Shown in pieces: positions 25,510-36,730 of a DNA stretch of 64,000 nucleotides. Positions within the stretch are counted from its first letter, which is position 1, and every line of letters begins with the position of its first letter. The DNA is taken from the NCBI GenBank assembly GCA_004208945.1, contig SGPE01000015.1:62001-126000 (forward strand). The letters are read 5' to 3'. The notes beneath the pieces are model-generated. The model did no database searches and had not been told where the DNA came from. It was given only the letters and a program-made list of their open reading frames with translations. Both the position numbers and the translations under genes were made by a program. The DNA comes from Pseudoalteromonas sp. CO133X (GTDB lineage Bacteria > Pseudomonadota > Gammaproteobacteria > Enterobacterales > Alteromonadaceae).

Positions 25510-26136
25510 ATGACAAAAGCAGACGTTAACAAGTTGGATAACGAGCAGCTATCCGCGTTACTTGACGGCGAACAGCAACTAACCGATGAAGCGATAACAA
25601 AAGACGATGTCGCGACATTTGGTCGTTATGCGATGATCGGTGATGCAATGCGTGCTGAGGCAAATAACAGCGCTTTTAACTTTGATATTGCCGACGCCGT
25701 TGCAGATGCACTTGAACACGAACCTGTCTATGCCGATTTCGCGAATAAAACAAATGCACCAAAAAGCGAAGAAATCGTGGCAGCAACAGGTACTGACAAT
25801 GTTGTCGCATTTAACTGGCGCCGTCCATTTGCACAAGTTGCTATCGCAGCAAGCGTTGCAATGTTCGCGATAGTGGGCGTACAAACATTGCCGCAAAACA
25901 GTGAGTCACCTGAAAGTGACATTCCATTGCTACAAACAACCCCATTGACTGGCGTGGCATCACCGGTGAGCTACTCATCTGAACAGCCAGCGCTTGAAAA
26001 TGCACAGCAAGGTTTGCGTGAGTTACAGCAGCAGCGAATTGGTGCACTTGTTCTAGAACACCATAGACAAGCACGTGTTGCTTATTCATTAGAAAAGTCG
26101 CAAACTGAGGCCAAAGCCGAAGAGGAAAATCACTAA
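25510..26136 (+). CDS. rseA: Anti-sigma-E factor RseA
   Basis: A 208-residue single-pass inner-membrane protein. The cytoplasmic N-terminal domain (NEQLSALLDGEQ) binds sigma-E, a membrane helix lies at about residues 106-127, and the periplasmic tail would be cut by DegS and bind RseB. The start lies one base after the rpoE stop. Residues downstream are Gln/Glu-rich and low in complexity, as is usual. Confidence 0.92.
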   Translation: MTKADVNKLDNEQLSALLDGEQQLTDEAITKDDVATFGRYAMIGDAMRAEANNSAFNFDIADAVADALEHEPVYADFANKTNAPKSEEIVAATGTDNVVAFNWRRPFAQVAIAASVAMFAIVGVQTLPQNSESPESDIPLLQTTPLTGVASPVSYSSEQPALENAQQGLRELQQQRIGALVLEHHRQARVAYSLEKSQTEAKAEEENH

Positions 26137-26140
26137 TTTA

Positions 26141-27097
26141 ATGAAAGTTATTACTTTTATTTTATCGCTGGTAATAAGTGCATCCGCTTTTGCCAGCGAC
26201 GAAAACCCCGCCAAAGCATTATTATTAGATATGGCTAAAGCCGTTCATACCCGTAACTTTGATGCATCCTTTGTGGTCGTTAAAGGTCAAGCAATGGAGC
26301 CTTATCGCTGGTTACACGCAAAACAAGGTGATATTGAGCTTGAGCATTTAAGTTTATTGAATGGTGCTGGTCTTGAGATGGCTCGTGTGAACGATCAAGT
26401 TACTTATTTTGAGCCCCACTCAGAGCCTTACTCTGTCAAAACTGACTCAATTGCAGGACCTATTCCAGAGGTTTTGTTTAAAGATATTGAGCGTTTAAGT
26501 GCTCATTATGATTTCGTTCTTGGCGGAAAAGGCCGTATAGCTGGGCGTTCAGCGCAATTGGTTCGAATAGAATCAAAGGACGAGTTTAAGTTTAATTACT
26601 GGATTTGGCTTGATACTGAGTCATCATTATTACTTAAATCTGCTTACGTTAACCACAAAGGCGAAATGTTGGAACAATTACAGCTTACTCATATCAGTGT
26701 GACGGAGCAGCCAGCTCCCTTATTGCTTGAGATGCAAAACCGTGACTTTCCAACTCCCTTACCAGTGAGTGAAATTGACAATGAAAGCACAGGTACGGCG
26801 GTTAATAATTGGAAGATAGGCTGGTTACCTGATGGATTTAAACTGTTAAAATCTGATCGCCATAAGCTTGATTTAAACAATGAGCTAACAGATTATTACT
26901 TGTATTCAGATGGCTTTGTTGAAGTTTCTGTATTTGTTCAAAGACCATTACCAGGTAAACGCCCCAGTGGTGCGCTTTCATCGGGTGCTACTACAGTCTA
27001 TGTTCATAACAGTGGTAGCTTTGATGTGTCAGTTGTTGGTAATATTCCCGCTATGACAGCCAAAGCCATTGCAGAGTCGGTAGCGCGACCTCTTTAA
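26141..27097 (+). CDS. rseB: Periplasmic sigma-E regulator RseB (MucB)
   Basis: A 318-residue exported protein; signal cleavage is near AFA-S (residue 18). The N-terminal MucB/RseB lipoprotein-like domain (NFDASFVVVKGQAMEPYRWLH) and a smaller C-terminal domain (NNWKIGWLPDGFKLL) are both present. RseB shields RseA from DegS and senses mislocalised LPS and porins. It starts 4 bp after rseA. Confidence 0.93.
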   Translation: MKVITFILSLVISASAFASDENPAKALLLDMAKAVHTRNFDASFVVVKGQAMEPYRWLHAKQGDIELEHLSLLNGAGLEMARVNDQVTYFEPHSEPYSVKTDSIAGPIPEVLFKDIERLSAHYDFVLGGKGRIAGRSAQLVRIESKDEFKFNYWIWLDTESSLLLKSAYVNHKGEMLEQLQLTHISVTEQPAPLLLEMQNRDFPTPLPVSEIDNESTGTAVNNWKIGWLPDGFKLLKSDRHKLDLNNELTDYYLYSDGFVEVSVFVQRPLPGKRPSGALSSGATTVYVHNSGSFDVSVVGNIPAMTAKAIAESVARPL

Positions 27098-27100
27098 ACC

Positions 27101-27550
27101 ATGATTGAACAAACACTCACTGTCGTGTCTGTAAAAGGCACGACAGCAAATTTAGAAGCAGAGCAAAAACAAGCCTGTGCAGGGTGCAATGGCCGTTGTG
27201 GCTCACAAGTCTTTGCCAAGTTATTTGGTACCGCTAAAAAAACATTCCCATATACATTCGATAATGAGCTAAAAGTAGGGCAAAAAGTGACCTTAGCATT
27301 GGATGATAGTCATTTAGTAAAACATGCAATGGCTGTGTATATGTTGCCACTATTACTTAGTTTAGGGTTCGCTTTAGCTGCTTTTGCAGTATTTTCGCTT
27401 GCTGAAGGGTGGCAAATTTTAGCGGCCTTGTTGGGGGGCTTGATTGGCTATGCAATAGCTAAATCAAGGGTTAAGAGCCTAAAACATGATATAAAAGTAA
27501 TAAAAATTCACCCAATTACTATTCCTTTCACTCAAATAGATGGTGATTAA
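27101..27550 (+). CDS. rseC: SoxR-reducing-system/sigma-E regulator RseC
   Basis: A 149-residue inner-membrane protein. A Cys cluster (QACAGCNGRCGSQVF) lies before two adjacent membrane helices (about residues 78-98 and 102-120). The family members RseC and RsxC-associated proteins act in reduction of SoxR, with a mild effect on sigma-E. It begins 3 bp after rseB, completing the rpoE-rseABC unit. Confidence 0.9.
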   Translation: MIEQTLTVVSVKGTTANLEAEQKQACAGCNGRCGSQVFAKLFGTAKKTFPYTFDNELKVGQKVTLALDDSHLVKHAMAVYMLPLLLSLGFALAAFAVFSLAEGWQILAALLGGLIGYAIAKSRVKSLKHDIKVIKIHPITIPFTQIDGD

Positions 27551-27620
27551 AGCCAATTAAATGTAAAATTGTCGCTTTATACACTTAGTCCATTTTATAT
27601 AGAAGTTTAGAATCCAGTTT

Positions 27621-29408
27621 ATGAAGCATATCCGTAATTTTTCGATCATCGCCCATATTGACCATGGTAAATCGACTCTCTCTGACCGTCTTATCCAAGT
27701 TTGTGGTGGTTTAACAGACCGTGAAATGCAGCAGCAGGTGTTAGACTCAATGGACATTGAGCGTGAGCGTGGTATTACCATCAAAGCGCAAAGTGTAACG
27801 CTAAATTATAAAGCGAAAGATGGCGAAACATACCAGTTAAACTTTATCGACACGCCAGGACACGTTGACTTCACATACGAAGTATCGCGTTCACTTGCAG
27901 CCTGTGAAGGTGCGCTTTTAGTTGTTGATGCGGGTCAAGGTGTAGAAGCACAAACCTTAGCTAACTGTTACACAGCAATCGAAATGGACTTAGAAGTTAT
28001 TCCAGTTCTAAACAAAATCGACTTACCGCAAGCTGATCCACTTCGCGTTGCCGAAGAAATCGAAGACATCATTGGTATCGATGCCCTAGATGCTGTGCAA
28101 TGTAGTGCGAAAACTGGTATTGGTATTGAAGAAGTGTTAGAGGTTATTGTTAAAGATATTCCGCCACCAGAAGGTGACAAAGACAAGCCTCTACAAGCAT
28201 TAATTATCGATTCATGGTTTGACCCATACCAAGGCGTTGTATCATTAGTACGTATTAAGCACGGTGAGCTGCGCGCAGGCGATAAAATTAAGATCATGTC
28301 GAATGACCAAGTTCACATTGCTGATAAAGTGGGTATTTTCACACCAAAGCAAACTAACACGGGCATCTTAAAAACCGGTGAAGTAGGCTTTGTAATTGCG
28401 GGTATTAAAGAAATCCACGGTGCACCAGTAGGTGATACCATTACTTTACAACGTAATTCTGCTCCAGAGCGCTTACCAGGCTTCCAGCGTATTAAACCAC
28501 AGGTTTATGCGGGTATGTTCCCAATTTCATCTGATGACTATGAATCATTCCGTGATGCGCTTGATAAACTGAGCTTGAACGATGCGTCGTTGTTCTTTGA
28601 ACCAGAGAACTCAACAGCGTTAGGTTTTGGTTTCCGTTGTGGCTTCTTAGGTATGCTACACATGGAAATCATCCAAGAGCGCCTTGAACGTGAATACGAT
28701 ATTGATCTTATTACCACGGCACCTACGGTAATCTACGAAGTAGAAACTAAAGACGGCGTTAAGCAGATTGATAACCCATCGGATCTTCCTCCGGTAAATA
28801 ATATTCTTGAGATCCGTGAGCCAATTGTTGAAGCTAACATATTAGTTCCACAAGAATTTTTAGGTAACGTAATTACGCTTTGTGTTGAAAAGCGCGGCGT
28901 ACAAACTAAAATGAACTACCATGGTAAGCAAGTGGCGGTAACGTACGAATTACCAATGGCTGAAGTAGTCATGGACTTCTTCGATAAGTTAAAATCAACA
29001 AGCCGTGGTTTTGCGTCACTTGATTATAACTTTAAGCACTTCCAAGCGTCAGACATGGTACGTGTGGACGTACTAATTAATGGTGAACGTGTCGATGCAT
29101 TAGCCATAATCGTACACCGTGATATCGCACAATCACGTGGTCGCCTATTAGCTGAGGCACTGAAAGATCTGATTCCACGTCAACAGTTTGATATTGCAAT
29201 TCAAGCGGCAATTGGTCAGCATGTTATTGCGCGTACGACTGTTAAACAGTTACGTAAAAACGTAATTGCAAAGTGTTACGGTGGTGACGTAAGCCGTAAG
29301 AAAAAGCTTCTACAGAAGCAAAAAGAAGGTAAAAAGCGAATGAAGCAACTAGGTAACGTCGAAGTGCCGCAAGATGCGTTCTTAGCTATCCTTAAAGTTG
29401 GTAAATAA
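27621..29408 (+). CDS. lepA: Elongation factor 4 (LepA)
   Basis: A 595-residue ribosome-binding GTPase close to E. coli LepA (599). The GTP-binding motifs are AHIDHGKST (G1), DTPGHVDF (G3) and NKIDLP (G4). The LepA-specific C-terminal domain ends in [18 protein letters not shown]. It acts on stalled or mis-translocated ribosomes and in initiation. It is separated from rseC by 70 bp and followed at 25 bp by lepB. Confidence 0.97.
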   Translation: MKHIRNFSIIAHIDHGKSTLSDRLIQVCGGLTDREMQQQVLDSMDIERERGITIKAQSVTLNYKAKDGETYQLNFIDTPGHVDFTYEVSRSLAACEGALLVVDAGQGVEAQTLANCYTAIEMDLEVIPVLNKIDLPQADPLRVAEEIEDIIGIDALDAVQCSAKTGIGIEEVLEVIVKDIPPPEGDKDKPLQALIIDSWFDPYQGVVSLVRIKHGELRAGDKIKIMSNDQVHIADKVGIFTPKQTNTGILKTGEVGFVIAGIKEIHGAPVGDTITLQRNSAPERLPGFQRIKPQVYAGMFPISSDDYESFRDALDKLSLNDASLFFEPENSTALGFGFRCGFLGMLHMEIIQERLEREYDIDLITTAPTVIYEVETKDGVKQIDNPSDLPPVNNILEIREPIVEANILVPQEFLGNVITLCVEKRGVQTKMNYHGKQVAVTYELPMAEVVMDFFDKLKSTSRGFASLDYNFKHFQASDMVRVDVLINGERVDALAIIVHRDIAQSRGRLLAEALKDLIPRQQFDIAIQAAIGQHVIARTTVKQLRKNVIAKCYGGDVSRKKKLLQKQKEGKKRMKQLGNVEVPQDAFLAILKVGK

Positions 29409-29433
29409 TAGAAGTTAATAAAGGAATTAATGC

Positions 29434-30369
29434 ATGGCGGGTTATTTTTCGATTTTTTTAGTGTTGTTAACGCTTGGCTCAGGGCTAATCTGGTTAATTG
29501 ACCATTTTATGTTTGCACCAAAGCGTCAACAACGCATCGCCCTTGCTCAAAATGCGTCGGGCGGTGAGCTAGACGAAGAAACTGCCGCATTAATTGCGCC
29601 AGAACCAAGTATTACTGAAACGGCAAAATCAATCTTCCCGATGATCGCCGCAATTACAATTTTTCGTTCATTTATTTTTGAGCCGTTTCAGATACCATCA
29701 GGTTCGATGATGCCAACGCTATTGGTTGGTGACTTTATATTGGTTCAGAAGTACTCATATGGTATTAAAGATCCAGTATGGCGCACTCAACTCGTTGATG
29801 TTGATGAGCCAGAGCGTGGTGATATAGTTGTATTTAAATATCCTTTGGATGAACGTGTTGATTATATTAAACGCGCTGTTGGTTTACCTGGGGATAAAAT
29901 AGTTTATCGCAATAAGCACCTTTATATCCAACCTAAGTGTGAGGATGGAGCAACGCAGCAAGGTGAGTTGTTGTGTAATGAATACAATAAAATTGATATG
30001 GAAATTCTCAATAGTGACGAATTCAAGCAAGGGTCTATGAATTTAGTTCGCTTAGATGAAAATCTAGGCACAGTGAATCATAACATCTTGATTAACCCAG
30101 AAGCGCTTGAAATGAAAGGCCGTTATTATCAACAACCAGGTACACGCTCAGATGAGTGGGTTGTTCCTGCTGATCATTACTTTATGATGGGTGATAATCG
30201 TGATAACAGCCAAGACAGTCGCTTTTGGGGCTTTGTGCCAAAAGAAAACCTGGTAGGTAAAGCCGTCTTTATATGGATGAGTTTTGAATTTGAAAATGGC
30301 CCAGATGACTTCTTACCAAGCTGGGTTCCAACTGGTGTTCGTTTTGAACGCCTAGGTAATATTCAGTAA
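29434..30369 (+). CDS. lepB: Signal peptidase I
   Basis: A 311-residue inner-membrane protease that removes signal peptides. It has two N-terminal membrane segments (about residues 3-22 and 65-80), the catalytic Ser91 in [10 protein letters not shown] and the general-base Lys146 in [11 protein letters not shown]. Box E is seen as [21 protein letters not shown] precedes the start, and rnc begins 2 bp after its stop. Confidence 0.97.
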   Translation: MAGYFSIFLVLLTLGSGLIWLIDHFMFAPKRQQRIALAQNASGGELDEETAALIAPEPSITETAKSIFPMIAAITIFRSFIFEPFQIPSGSMMPTLLVGDFILVQKYSYGIKDPVWRTQLVDVDEPERGDIVVFKYPLDERVDYIKRAVGLPGDKIVYRNKHLYIQPKCEDGATQQGELLCNEYNKIDMEILNSDEFKQGSMNLVRLDENLGTVNHNILINPEALEMKGRYYQQPGTRSDEWVVPADHYFMMGDNRDNSQDSRFWGFVPKENLVGKAVFIWMSFEFENGPDDFLPSWVPTGVRFERLGNIQ

Positions 30370-30371
30370 CG

Positions 30372-31049
30372 ATGAAAAAAAACGTAACAGAGTTATACAA
30401 AAAAATAGGTTATACATTCACTGATCAAGCCTTGCTTGAACAGGCAATGACGCACCGTAGCCACAAAGGTCAACATAACGAACGCTTAGAGTTTTTAGGT
30501 GATTCTATATTGAGCTTTGTGATTGCGAATGCGCTTTACAGCAAATTCCCTAAAGCGCGAGAAGGTGACTTAAGTCGCATGCGCTCAACCTTAGTGCGTG
30601 GTCAAACACTGGCTGAATTTGGCCTTGAGTTTGGCTTAGGTGATTACTTGCGTTTGGGCCCTGGTGAGCTTAAAAGCGGTGGTTTTCGCCGTGAGTCGAC
30701 TTTAGCCGACGCAGTCGAGGCCATTATTGGTGCCGTGTTCCTTGATTCAAACATTGAACAATGTGGTGAGTTGATTTTAAGCTGGTATGAATCGCGACTT
30801 GATGCAATTTCACCGGGGTTAAATCAGAAAGATCCAAAGACATTACTTCAAGAATACTTACAAGCGCGCAAGTTATCGTTACCAGGCTACACTGTTATTG
30901 ATACAAAAGGTCAAGCGCACAATCAAACATTCACGGTTGAATGTATTGTTGAAGGGATGGATAGCATTATCTCAGTAGGTAGCTCGCGTCGTAAAGCGGA
31001 GCAAAAAGCTGCTGAAAAAGCCTTAAAGATACTTAAAAATGAATCTTGA
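30372..31049 (+). CDS. rnc: Ribonuclease III
   Basis: A 225-residue double-strand-specific endoribonuclease that processes rRNA precursors. The nuclease signature [17 protein letters not shown] is near residue 38, with a metal-binding [10 protein letters not shown] later. A C-terminal double-stranded RNA-binding domain ([14 protein letters not shown] to [13 protein letters not shown]) follows. Its last 11 nt overlap era. Confidence 0.97.
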   Translation: MKKNVTELYKKIGYTFTDQALLEQAMTHRSHKGQHNERLEFLGDSILSFVIANALYSKFPKAREGDLSRMRSTLVRGQTLAEFGLEFGLGDYLRLGPGELKSGGFRRESTLADAVEAIIGAVFLDSNIEQCGELILSWYESRLDAISPGLNQKDPKTLLQEYLQARKLSLPGYTVIDTKGQAHNQTFTVECIVEGMDSIISVGSSRRKAEQKAAEKALKILKNES

Positions 31050-31971
31050 TGATTTAATTAGCAAAGAGCCTGCAGAGCTTGATACGCACTGCGGGATGAT
31101 TGCCATTGTTGGCCGTCCAAATGTGGGTAAATCAACTTTACTTAACTACATTGTTGAGCAAAAGGTGAGTATTACCTCGCGTAAACCACAAACCACACGT
31201 CATCGTATTATGGGTATTCATACAGAAGGCAAATACCAAGCCGTGTATGTAGATACACCAGGCTTACACGTTGACGAAAAGCGTGCCATTAACCGTTTAA
31301 TGAATCGTGCAGCATCAAGCTCAATTGGTGATGTGGAGCTGATCATTTTTGTGGTTGAAGGCACACACTGGAATGACGACGATGAGATGGTACTTAACAA
31401 AGTACGTCAAAGCGGTCGCCCAGTGTTATTGGTTATGAATAAAATTGACCAAGTTAAAGATCGTGATTTAGTACTGCCGCACATGCAGTTTTTGGGCGGT
31501 AAATTTGACTTCGTTGGTATCATGCCTGTCTCTGCAAAGCAGGGAAAAAATATTGAACTCATCAAAGATGAAGTGAAAAAGCGCTTACCGCTTTGTGAAT
31601 TTTATTTCCCTGAAGACTATGTCACAGACCGTTCAATGCGCTTTATGGCGGCAGAAGTGATCCGTGAAAAGCTGATGCGTTTTATGGGTGATGAGCTTCC
31701 ATATTCAGTGACTGTTGAAATCGAGCAATTTAAATGGCAAGAAAACGGTGTTTGGCAAATTAATGGTCTGATCCTCGTTGAGCGTGAAACGCAAAAGCGC
31801 ATGGTCATTGGCAATAAAGGCGAAAAGCTTAAAGTGATTGGCCGTGAAGCTCGTAAGGACCTTGAAGACATGCTTGATAATAAAGTGTTCTTAGAGCTTT
31901 GGGTAAAAGTGAAATCAGGCTGGGCTGACGATGAGCGTGCACTACGTAGCCTTGGCTATGGTGAAGACTAA
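31039..31971 (+). CDS. era: GTPase Era
   Basis: A 310-residue GTPase needed for 30S assembly. Motifs are GRPNVGKST (G1), [15 protein letters not shown] (G3) and MNKID (G4). The KH domain appears as [22 protein letters not shown]. Overlap with rnc couples the two, as in most gammaproteobacteria. Confidence 0.97.
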   Translation: MNLDDLISKEPAELDTHCGMIAIVGRPNVGKSTLLNYIVEQKVSITSRKPQTTRHRIMGIHTEGKYQAVYVDTPGLHVDEKRAINRLMNRAASSSIGDVELIIFVVEGTHWNDDDEMVLNKVRQSGRPVLLVMNKIDQVKDRDLVLPHMQFLGGKFDFVGIMPVSAKQGKNIELIKDEVKKRLPLCEFYFPEDYVTDRSMRFMAAEVIREKLMRFMGDELPYSVTVEIEQFKWQENGVWQINGLILVERETQKRMVIGNKGEKLKVIGREARKDLEDMLDNKVFLELWVKVKSGWADDERALRSLGYGED

Positions 31972-31987
31972 GTAAAGCCTACACGCC

Positions 31988-32674
31988 ATGGATAGCGAAT
32001 TCTACACAGCATACTTGCTGCATCGACGTCCTTTTAGTGACTCGCAAGTCATGCTAGATATGCTGGTAGAAGGCGTTGGTCAGCTCAGAATGCTGGCTCG
32101 TATTAGTGGCCGCTTGTCCACTAAACATAAAGCACAACTGCAACCCTTCCAATCACTGCTGGTTAAGTACAGCGGCAAATCAGATTTAAAATACATTAAT
32201 CACTTTGAACCCCATGACGGCCAAACTATACTGACTGGCACCGAGCTCTATTGCGGTTTCTATTTGAACGAATTAACTAATCGTATCGTACCTATCAATG
32301 AGCCGATGGAAAGTGTTTATCATCTTTATAAGCAGCATTTAGACGAGTTATCAACCACTAAAAACCTACAAGCTGTGCTGCGCTCATATGAGTTTCAGTT
32401 ACTTGAAATGCTTGGTTATGGCGTTGATTTCAGTGTGGATGCGCAAGGGGATGAAATTAACGATGCAGCAAATTACCAGTACTTTGCTGAATACGGCTTT
32501 TTGTTGCATGACGACCCCCACAGTGGCTTTTCTGGAAAGCAATTAAATGCTATTGCTGCCCATGACTTTAGCGCGCCAGATGTGTTATATATGGCAAAGC
32601 AATTAAGCCGATATCTACTTAAGCCTTTACTTGGCAAAAAGCCATTAAAAAGCCGTGAGTTATTTATTAAATAG
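31988..32674 (+). CDS. recO: DNA repair protein RecO
   Basis: A 228-residue protein of RecF-pathway repair that loads RecA with RecR. The N-terminal OB fold has YLLHRRPFSDSQVMLDMLVEGVG, typical of RecO, and the helical C-terminal part includes YCGFYLNELTNRIV. The zinc Cys residues present in some RecO proteins are not conserved here. It follows era by 16 bp. Confidence 0.92.
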   Translation: MDSEFYTAYLLHRRPFSDSQVMLDMLVEGVGQLRMLARISGRLSTKHKAQLQPFQSLLVKYSGKSDLKYINHFEPHDGQTILTGTELYCGFYLNELTNRIVPINEPMESVYHLYKQHLDELSTTKNLQAVLRSYEFQLLEMLGYGVDFSVDAQGDEINDAANYQYFAEYGFLLHDDPHSGFSGKQLNAIAAHDFSAPDVLYMAKQLSRYLLKPLLGKKPLKSRELFIK

Positions 32675-32717
32675 GCTGAAACTCAGCCATGAATCGTTGT
32701 TTTAAACAGGTAAAAAA

Positions 32718-33449
32718 ATGAAAGATATTCTTCTTGGTGTAAACGTTGATCATATTGCCACTTTACGTCAAGCGCGTGGCACAAGCTACCCAGATCCAGC
32801 CCATGCGGCCGCGGTCGCTGAACATGCAGGTGCAGATGGCATTACCATTCATTTACGTGAAGACCGTCGTCATATTCAAGATCGTGACGTGTATGTAATG
32901 GCAAAAACGATTCAAACACGTATGAACCTTGAAATTGCCGTAACTGATGAAATGATTGATATTGCCCTTGAAGTGAAACCAGCTTATGTGTGTTTGGTGC
33001 CGGAAAAGCGTGAAGAGCTTACTACCGAAGGCGGCCTTGACGTAGTGGGTAACTTTGAAAAAGTAAAAACAGCGACAGAAAAACTAACAGCAGCGGGTAT
33101 TAAGGTGTCGTTATTCATTGATGCCGACAACGCGCAACTTGATGCTGCAAAAGCCTGTAATGCGCCTTATGTTGAAATTCATACCGGTGCTTATGCTGAT
33201 GCAGAAAATGACCAAGCGCTTCACACAGAGCTTGAGCGCATTCGTAGTGGCGTACAATATGCCGACAGCCTTGGCTTAATCGTCAATGCGGGTCATGGCC
33301 TTCATTACCACAACGTAAAACCGATTGCAGCAATGCCAGAAATCTACGAGTTGAACATTGGTCATGCAATTATTGCTCGTGCAGCAATTGATGGTTTAGA
33401 AAAAGCAGTGAGCGATATGAAGCGTTTAATGATTGAGGCGCGTTTATAA
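32718..33449 (+). CDS. pdxJ: Pyridoxine 5-phosphate synthase
   Basis: A 243-residue TIM-barrel enzyme that makes pyridoxine 5-phosphate from deoxyxylulose phosphate and aminoacetone phosphate. [16 protein letters not shown] (about residues 6-21) and [17 protein letters not shown] are the active-site and family motifs; [12 protein letters not shown] is the C-terminal one. A terminator follows. The acpS gene that usually comes next in this order is absent here. Confidence 0.97.
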   Translation: MKDILLGVNVDHIATLRQARGTSYPDPAHAAAVAEHAGADGITIHLREDRRHIQDRDVYVMAKTIQTRMNLEIAVTDEMIDIALEVKPAYVCLVPEKREELTTEGGLDVVGNFEKVKTATEKLTAAGIKVSLFIDADNAQLDAAKACNAPYVEIHTGAYADAENDQALHTELERIRSGVQYADSLGLIVNAGHGLHYHNVKPIAAMPEIYELNIGHAIIARAAIDGLEKAVSDMKRLMIEARL

Positions 33450-33472
33450 TTGAGCTTTAGTCACTGAGTTTT

Positions 33473-33507
33473 AAAACGCGGAGCATGTTAAAACTGCTCC
33501 GCGTTTT
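33473..33507. terminator. Bidirectional intrinsic terminator after pdxJ
   Basis: A perfect 13-bp stem (AAAACGCGGAGCA / TGCTCCGCGTTTT) with a 9-base loop ends in Ts on the plus strand. It ends the rpoE-to-pdxJ block and touches the stop of the convergent gene. Confidence 0.9.
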
Positions 33508-33833
33508 TATTTGAGCAAATAAATGATCAACTGTGCAAGCTCTGATGATAACAAGGGAGAAAGACATAGCAGGGCTATTAAATACTGGTTCTTTTTCTTA
33601 TAGTTCTGCAATACTTCGTCACCCAATGTCGATAGCTCTCCCTTTCTAATTGAATGAAAAATAACGGAGTTTGGTTTCTCCTTCATTAACTTTGCTTTCT
33701 TGTTATATTCGTGCCATTGCTGTGTGTAGTTAGTCTTTACGTAATTATTAGCGACTTTACTTAGCTTAGTATAAAGATGAAAAAACCAAGCGAGCGAAAT
33801 CGCACTAAAGACGATAAGTAAAACAAAATACAC
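33507..33833 (-). CDS. Two-helix hypothetical membrane protein
   Basis: A 108-residue protein with a membrane helix at each end (about residues 2-20 and 85-105) and a polar, Lys-rich middle (YNKKAKLMKEKP). The start is GTG. I do not recognise a family. It sits between pdxJ and barA where acpS is found in related genera, but shows no similarity to AcpS by eye. Confidence 0.55.
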   Translation of the reverse strand: MYFVLLIVFSAISLAWFFHLYTKLSKVANNYVKTNYTQQWHEYNKKAKLMKEKPNSVIFHSIRKGELSTLGDEVLQNYKKKNQYLIALLCLSPLLSSELAQLIIYLLK

Positions 33834-33862
33834 AACAGGTTCCTTATAAAATTCACATTTAG

Positions 33863-33880
33863 AGCATGCAGCCGCATGCT
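33863..33880 (-). terminator. Hairpin directly after barA
   Basis: A 7-bp perfect stem AGCATGC / GCATGCT with loop AGCC lies 1 bp after the barA stop. It has no T-run on the minus strand, so termination is uncertain. Confidence 0.35.
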
Positions 33881-33881
33881 G

Positions 33882-36650
33882 TTATCCTTGCTGATCCGTC
33901 ATTCCTGCATCATTTAACAAGTTATTTAGCTCATCAATCAACTCAAATAACTCAGGCTCAATGTAATTTAAGTCACAATCACTTTTAAGTGAGGTTTCTA
34001 GTGTTTCGGCAAGTGATTTTAGCTTAGGTACACCGGTGTAGCAGCATGCACCATGGAACTTATGAACAATGCTAAGTACATGTTCACAGTCTTCTTTTTC
34101 AATTGCTTCATTAAGAAGACGCAGAGTTTCCGGCACACTGAGTAGCAGCATATTAAGCATTTCAAGTGCGAGCTCTTCTTTGCCACCTGCACGTTGTAGC
34201 GCGAGCTGCCAATCTAGGCGTATACTTTCAAAAGGAGGCTCCGATTGAGCTGTAACTGCTTTGCTCCGTTCTCTATTAATAGGCGACTGCGGACTGTGAT
34301 CGCTGATTATTTGTTTTAACATGTCTTCATCAATTGGCTTAGTTAAATAACCTTTAAAGCCATCTTTGAGAAGTTGCTCTTTTTCACCGCTCAAAGCATG
34401 CGCTGTGACAGCAATGATTGGGGTATCTTCATTGAGTGAAGATTCACGAATAAGTTTGCATGCTGTAATACCATCCATAATAGGCATTTGGATGTCCATA
34501 AATATTAAGTCGTACTTATGGCTTTTACTCAAGCTATAAGCTTGCGAACCGTTATGTGCTGTATCTATAAGTTCTATTTGCTCTTCAAGCAGGGTACAAA
34601 TAAGTTTTAAGTTAGCGTCGTTATCGTCAACAACCAGTACTTTTAGCGGCAATAACTTTTCATCACCTTGTTCGATATTATGCACAGGGTGATCAAGCCG
34701 GTAAGGTGCAGCAAGCACTTCACATAGCTTACGGTGATTAAGCGGCTTACTTAAACAGGCGTCAGCACCGCTACCAACAAAAGCCTCACGCATATTGTGA
34801 GATACAGTGTTGAGCATAATGTATAAGTAGTCGGTTACAGGGCGTACAGCCTTTACATAACTCTTAAGTTGCTGCATATCGTCAATTGTTGCTGTGTGGC
34901 CAATGATACAAATGTCGTAGCTAAAGTCCTTGTTGATTTCATTGAGAAAGCTTTCTTCATCGGTACAAGGTGTGACCTGTGTTTGCCATTCATTTAACAA
35001 TGATAATGTTGCTTGGTGAGTATGCTCGTGAGGTTCTAAATAAAGAATACGCTTATTGATCAATGACTGTGTTGGTAAATCACTGGTAATCGAATTGCTT
35101 GGTGTTCTAAATACAGCATTAAATGTAAAACAGGTGCCATTCCCAGGTGCTGAGTTTAAGGTTATTCGACCATTCATGGCTTCAACAATGTGTTTAGTAA
35201 TAATTAAACCAAGGCCTGTGCCGCCAAACTTACGCGTAATACTTGAATCAGCTTGGCCAAATGGGGTGAATAGGGCGTCTTGTTTATCCATTGGAATGCC
35301 CACCCCTGTATCGGTGACTGATACCAAGATAGATGCGCGTTCTTCATCTAATAAACGATGACCAACATCCACTTTTATAGAACCTTTTTCGGTGAATTTT
35401 ATAGCGTTGCTTAAAAGATTAATCAAAACTTGTTTAAAGCGGGTTGGGTCACCGGTGAGGTTATCAGGCACGTGCGGATGGATAAATATTGATAACTCTA
35501 GCTGCTTTTCATGCGCACTAGGCGCAAGTAAGGTCAGCACCTCATTAATTGTATCGCGAAGTTGAAATTGCATTGATTCCAACTCCATCGCACCCGCTTC
35601 TAACTTAGAGAAATCTAAAATATCACTGATAATCGTCATTAAGCTATTTGCAGAGAGCTCTATGGTATCTAAGTAATCTTTTTGATGCTTATTAAGCGGT
35701 GTTTTATATAACTGGCGAGTAAAGCCAATTACCCCATTTAGAGGCGTTCTGAGTTCATGACTCATTTTTGCTAAGAAGTCAGACTTAACACGGTTAGCAT
35801 CTTGTGCGTCTTTTTTAGCAATACTTAACTGAATATTTTGTGTTTCATATTGTTCAAGGGTTTCGCGGTAATCAGAGGTTGCCTGGTCAATATGCTTTTG
35901 CATTTCGTCTCGTTGCATCACCATGGTGTGCGAAATTGTATTGAGCCCTTCTCGAAGTAGTTCAAATTCGCCAAACATTTTCTTGTCGAGGCCGGTATCA
36001 ACTTTACCTTCAATTAACTTATCGGTAGCGAGTACTAACTTATTAAGAGGCTGAACAAACATGCGAGTTAGCCTAAATGCTAAAATTGTGGCAAGTACCA
36101 AGGCTAAAATAATAACAATTCCACTTACAAGTAGTGCGCGTTGCTGGCCGATAATTGCTTGCTGCTTGTTAAGCATAATGACGACAGTGCCAAGTGATGC
36201 TTGGTAACTATGATGATTCCAAATCATATCTTGGCGACTATGATTAATAATAGCCGTTGAGAAGGTTAAATAATGCTTAGAGCTTTTGACATTGATACCC
36301 TCAAGTGCTGCCGAATTGTTTGTATCGATATCTTTAAATTCATTTTGATACTTACTAAAAATAACCAGTTCGTTATTTTCATCAAATATGGCGATCGACT
36401 GTATAGCAGGTGCGTGTTTGTTATGGGTATGACTTACCAAGCGTGTAAGTAAAGTTTTATTACGCTTTAGCAGAGGTTGCTCTACGGCAATGGCAAGTGG
36501 CTCGATAATTGTTACACCTTGTTGATATAAAATTTCATCGAGCTCAATGTAACGATTTATTGTAAAATAACCGCCCAGCAACAAGCCTATGATTACAGTC
36601 GGTATCAAGGTTAGGGTTAAGACTGAATCACGTAAGCCAAATTTAGTCAT
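33882..36650 (-). CDS. barA: Hybrid sensor histidine kinase BarA
   Basis: A 922-residue inner-membrane kinase. It has membrane helices at about residues 8-28 and 175-197, HAMP, a kinase core with MSHELRTPLNGVIGF, N- and G-boxes, a degenerate receiver (YDICIIGHTATIDD), a receiver with Asp (LIFMDIQMPIMDGI) and a C-terminal HPt with IVHKFHGACCYTG. It phosphorylates UvrY/GacA-type regulators that control Csr small RNAs. The ATG at 36650 fits E. coli BarA; 36668 is an alternative. It is divergent from rlmD. Confidence 0.94.
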   Translation of the reverse strand: MTKFGLRDSVLTLTLIPTVIIGLLLGGYFTINRYIELDEILYQQGVTIIEPLAIAVEQPLLKRNKTLLTRLVSHTHNKHAPAIQSIAIFDENNELVIFSKYQNEFKDIDTNNSAALEGINVKSSKHYLTFSTAIINHSRQDMIWNHHSYQASLGTVVIMLNKQQAIIGQQRALLVSGIVIILALVLATILAFRLTRMFVQPLNKLVLATDKLIEGKVDTGLDKKMFGEFELLREGLNTISHTMVMQRDEMQKHIDQATSDYRETLEQYETQNIQLSIAKKDAQDANRVKSDFLAKMSHELRTPLNGVIGFTRQLYKTPLNKHQKDYLDTIELSANSLMTIISDILDFSKLEAGAMELESMQFQLRDTINEVLTLLAPSAHEKQLELSIFIHPHVPDNLTGDPTRFKQVLINLLSNAIKFTEKGSIKVDVGHRLLDEERASILVSVTDTGVGIPMDKQDALFTPFGQADSSITRKFGGTGLGLIITKHIVEAMNGRITLNSAPGNGTCFTFNAVFRTPSNSITSDLPTQSLINKRILYLEPHEHTHQATLSLLNEWQTQVTPCTDEESFLNEINKDFSYDICIIGHTATIDDMQQLKSYVKAVRPVTDYLYIMLNTVSHNMREAFVGSGADACLSKPLNHRKLCEVLAAPYRLDHPVHNIEQGDEKLLPLKVLVVDDNDANLKLICTLLEEQIELIDTAHNGSQAYSLSKSHKYDLIFMDIQMPIMDGITACKLIRESSLNEDTPIIAVTAHALSGEKEQLLKDGFKGYLTKPIDEDMLKQIISDHSPQSPINRERSKAVTAQSEPPFESIRLDWQLALQRAGGKEELALEMLNMLLLSVPETLRLLNEAIEKEDCEHVLSIVHKFHGACCYTGVPKLKSLAETLETSLKSDCDLNYIEPELFELIDELNNLLNDAGMTDQQG

Positions 36651-36730
36651 AAAATAGGTTGTTGTCATTATTATCGTTGTTTAAGAGTATATACTTACTC
36701 CCGCTTTATCAATAATTAAGGTGTTGTCCG

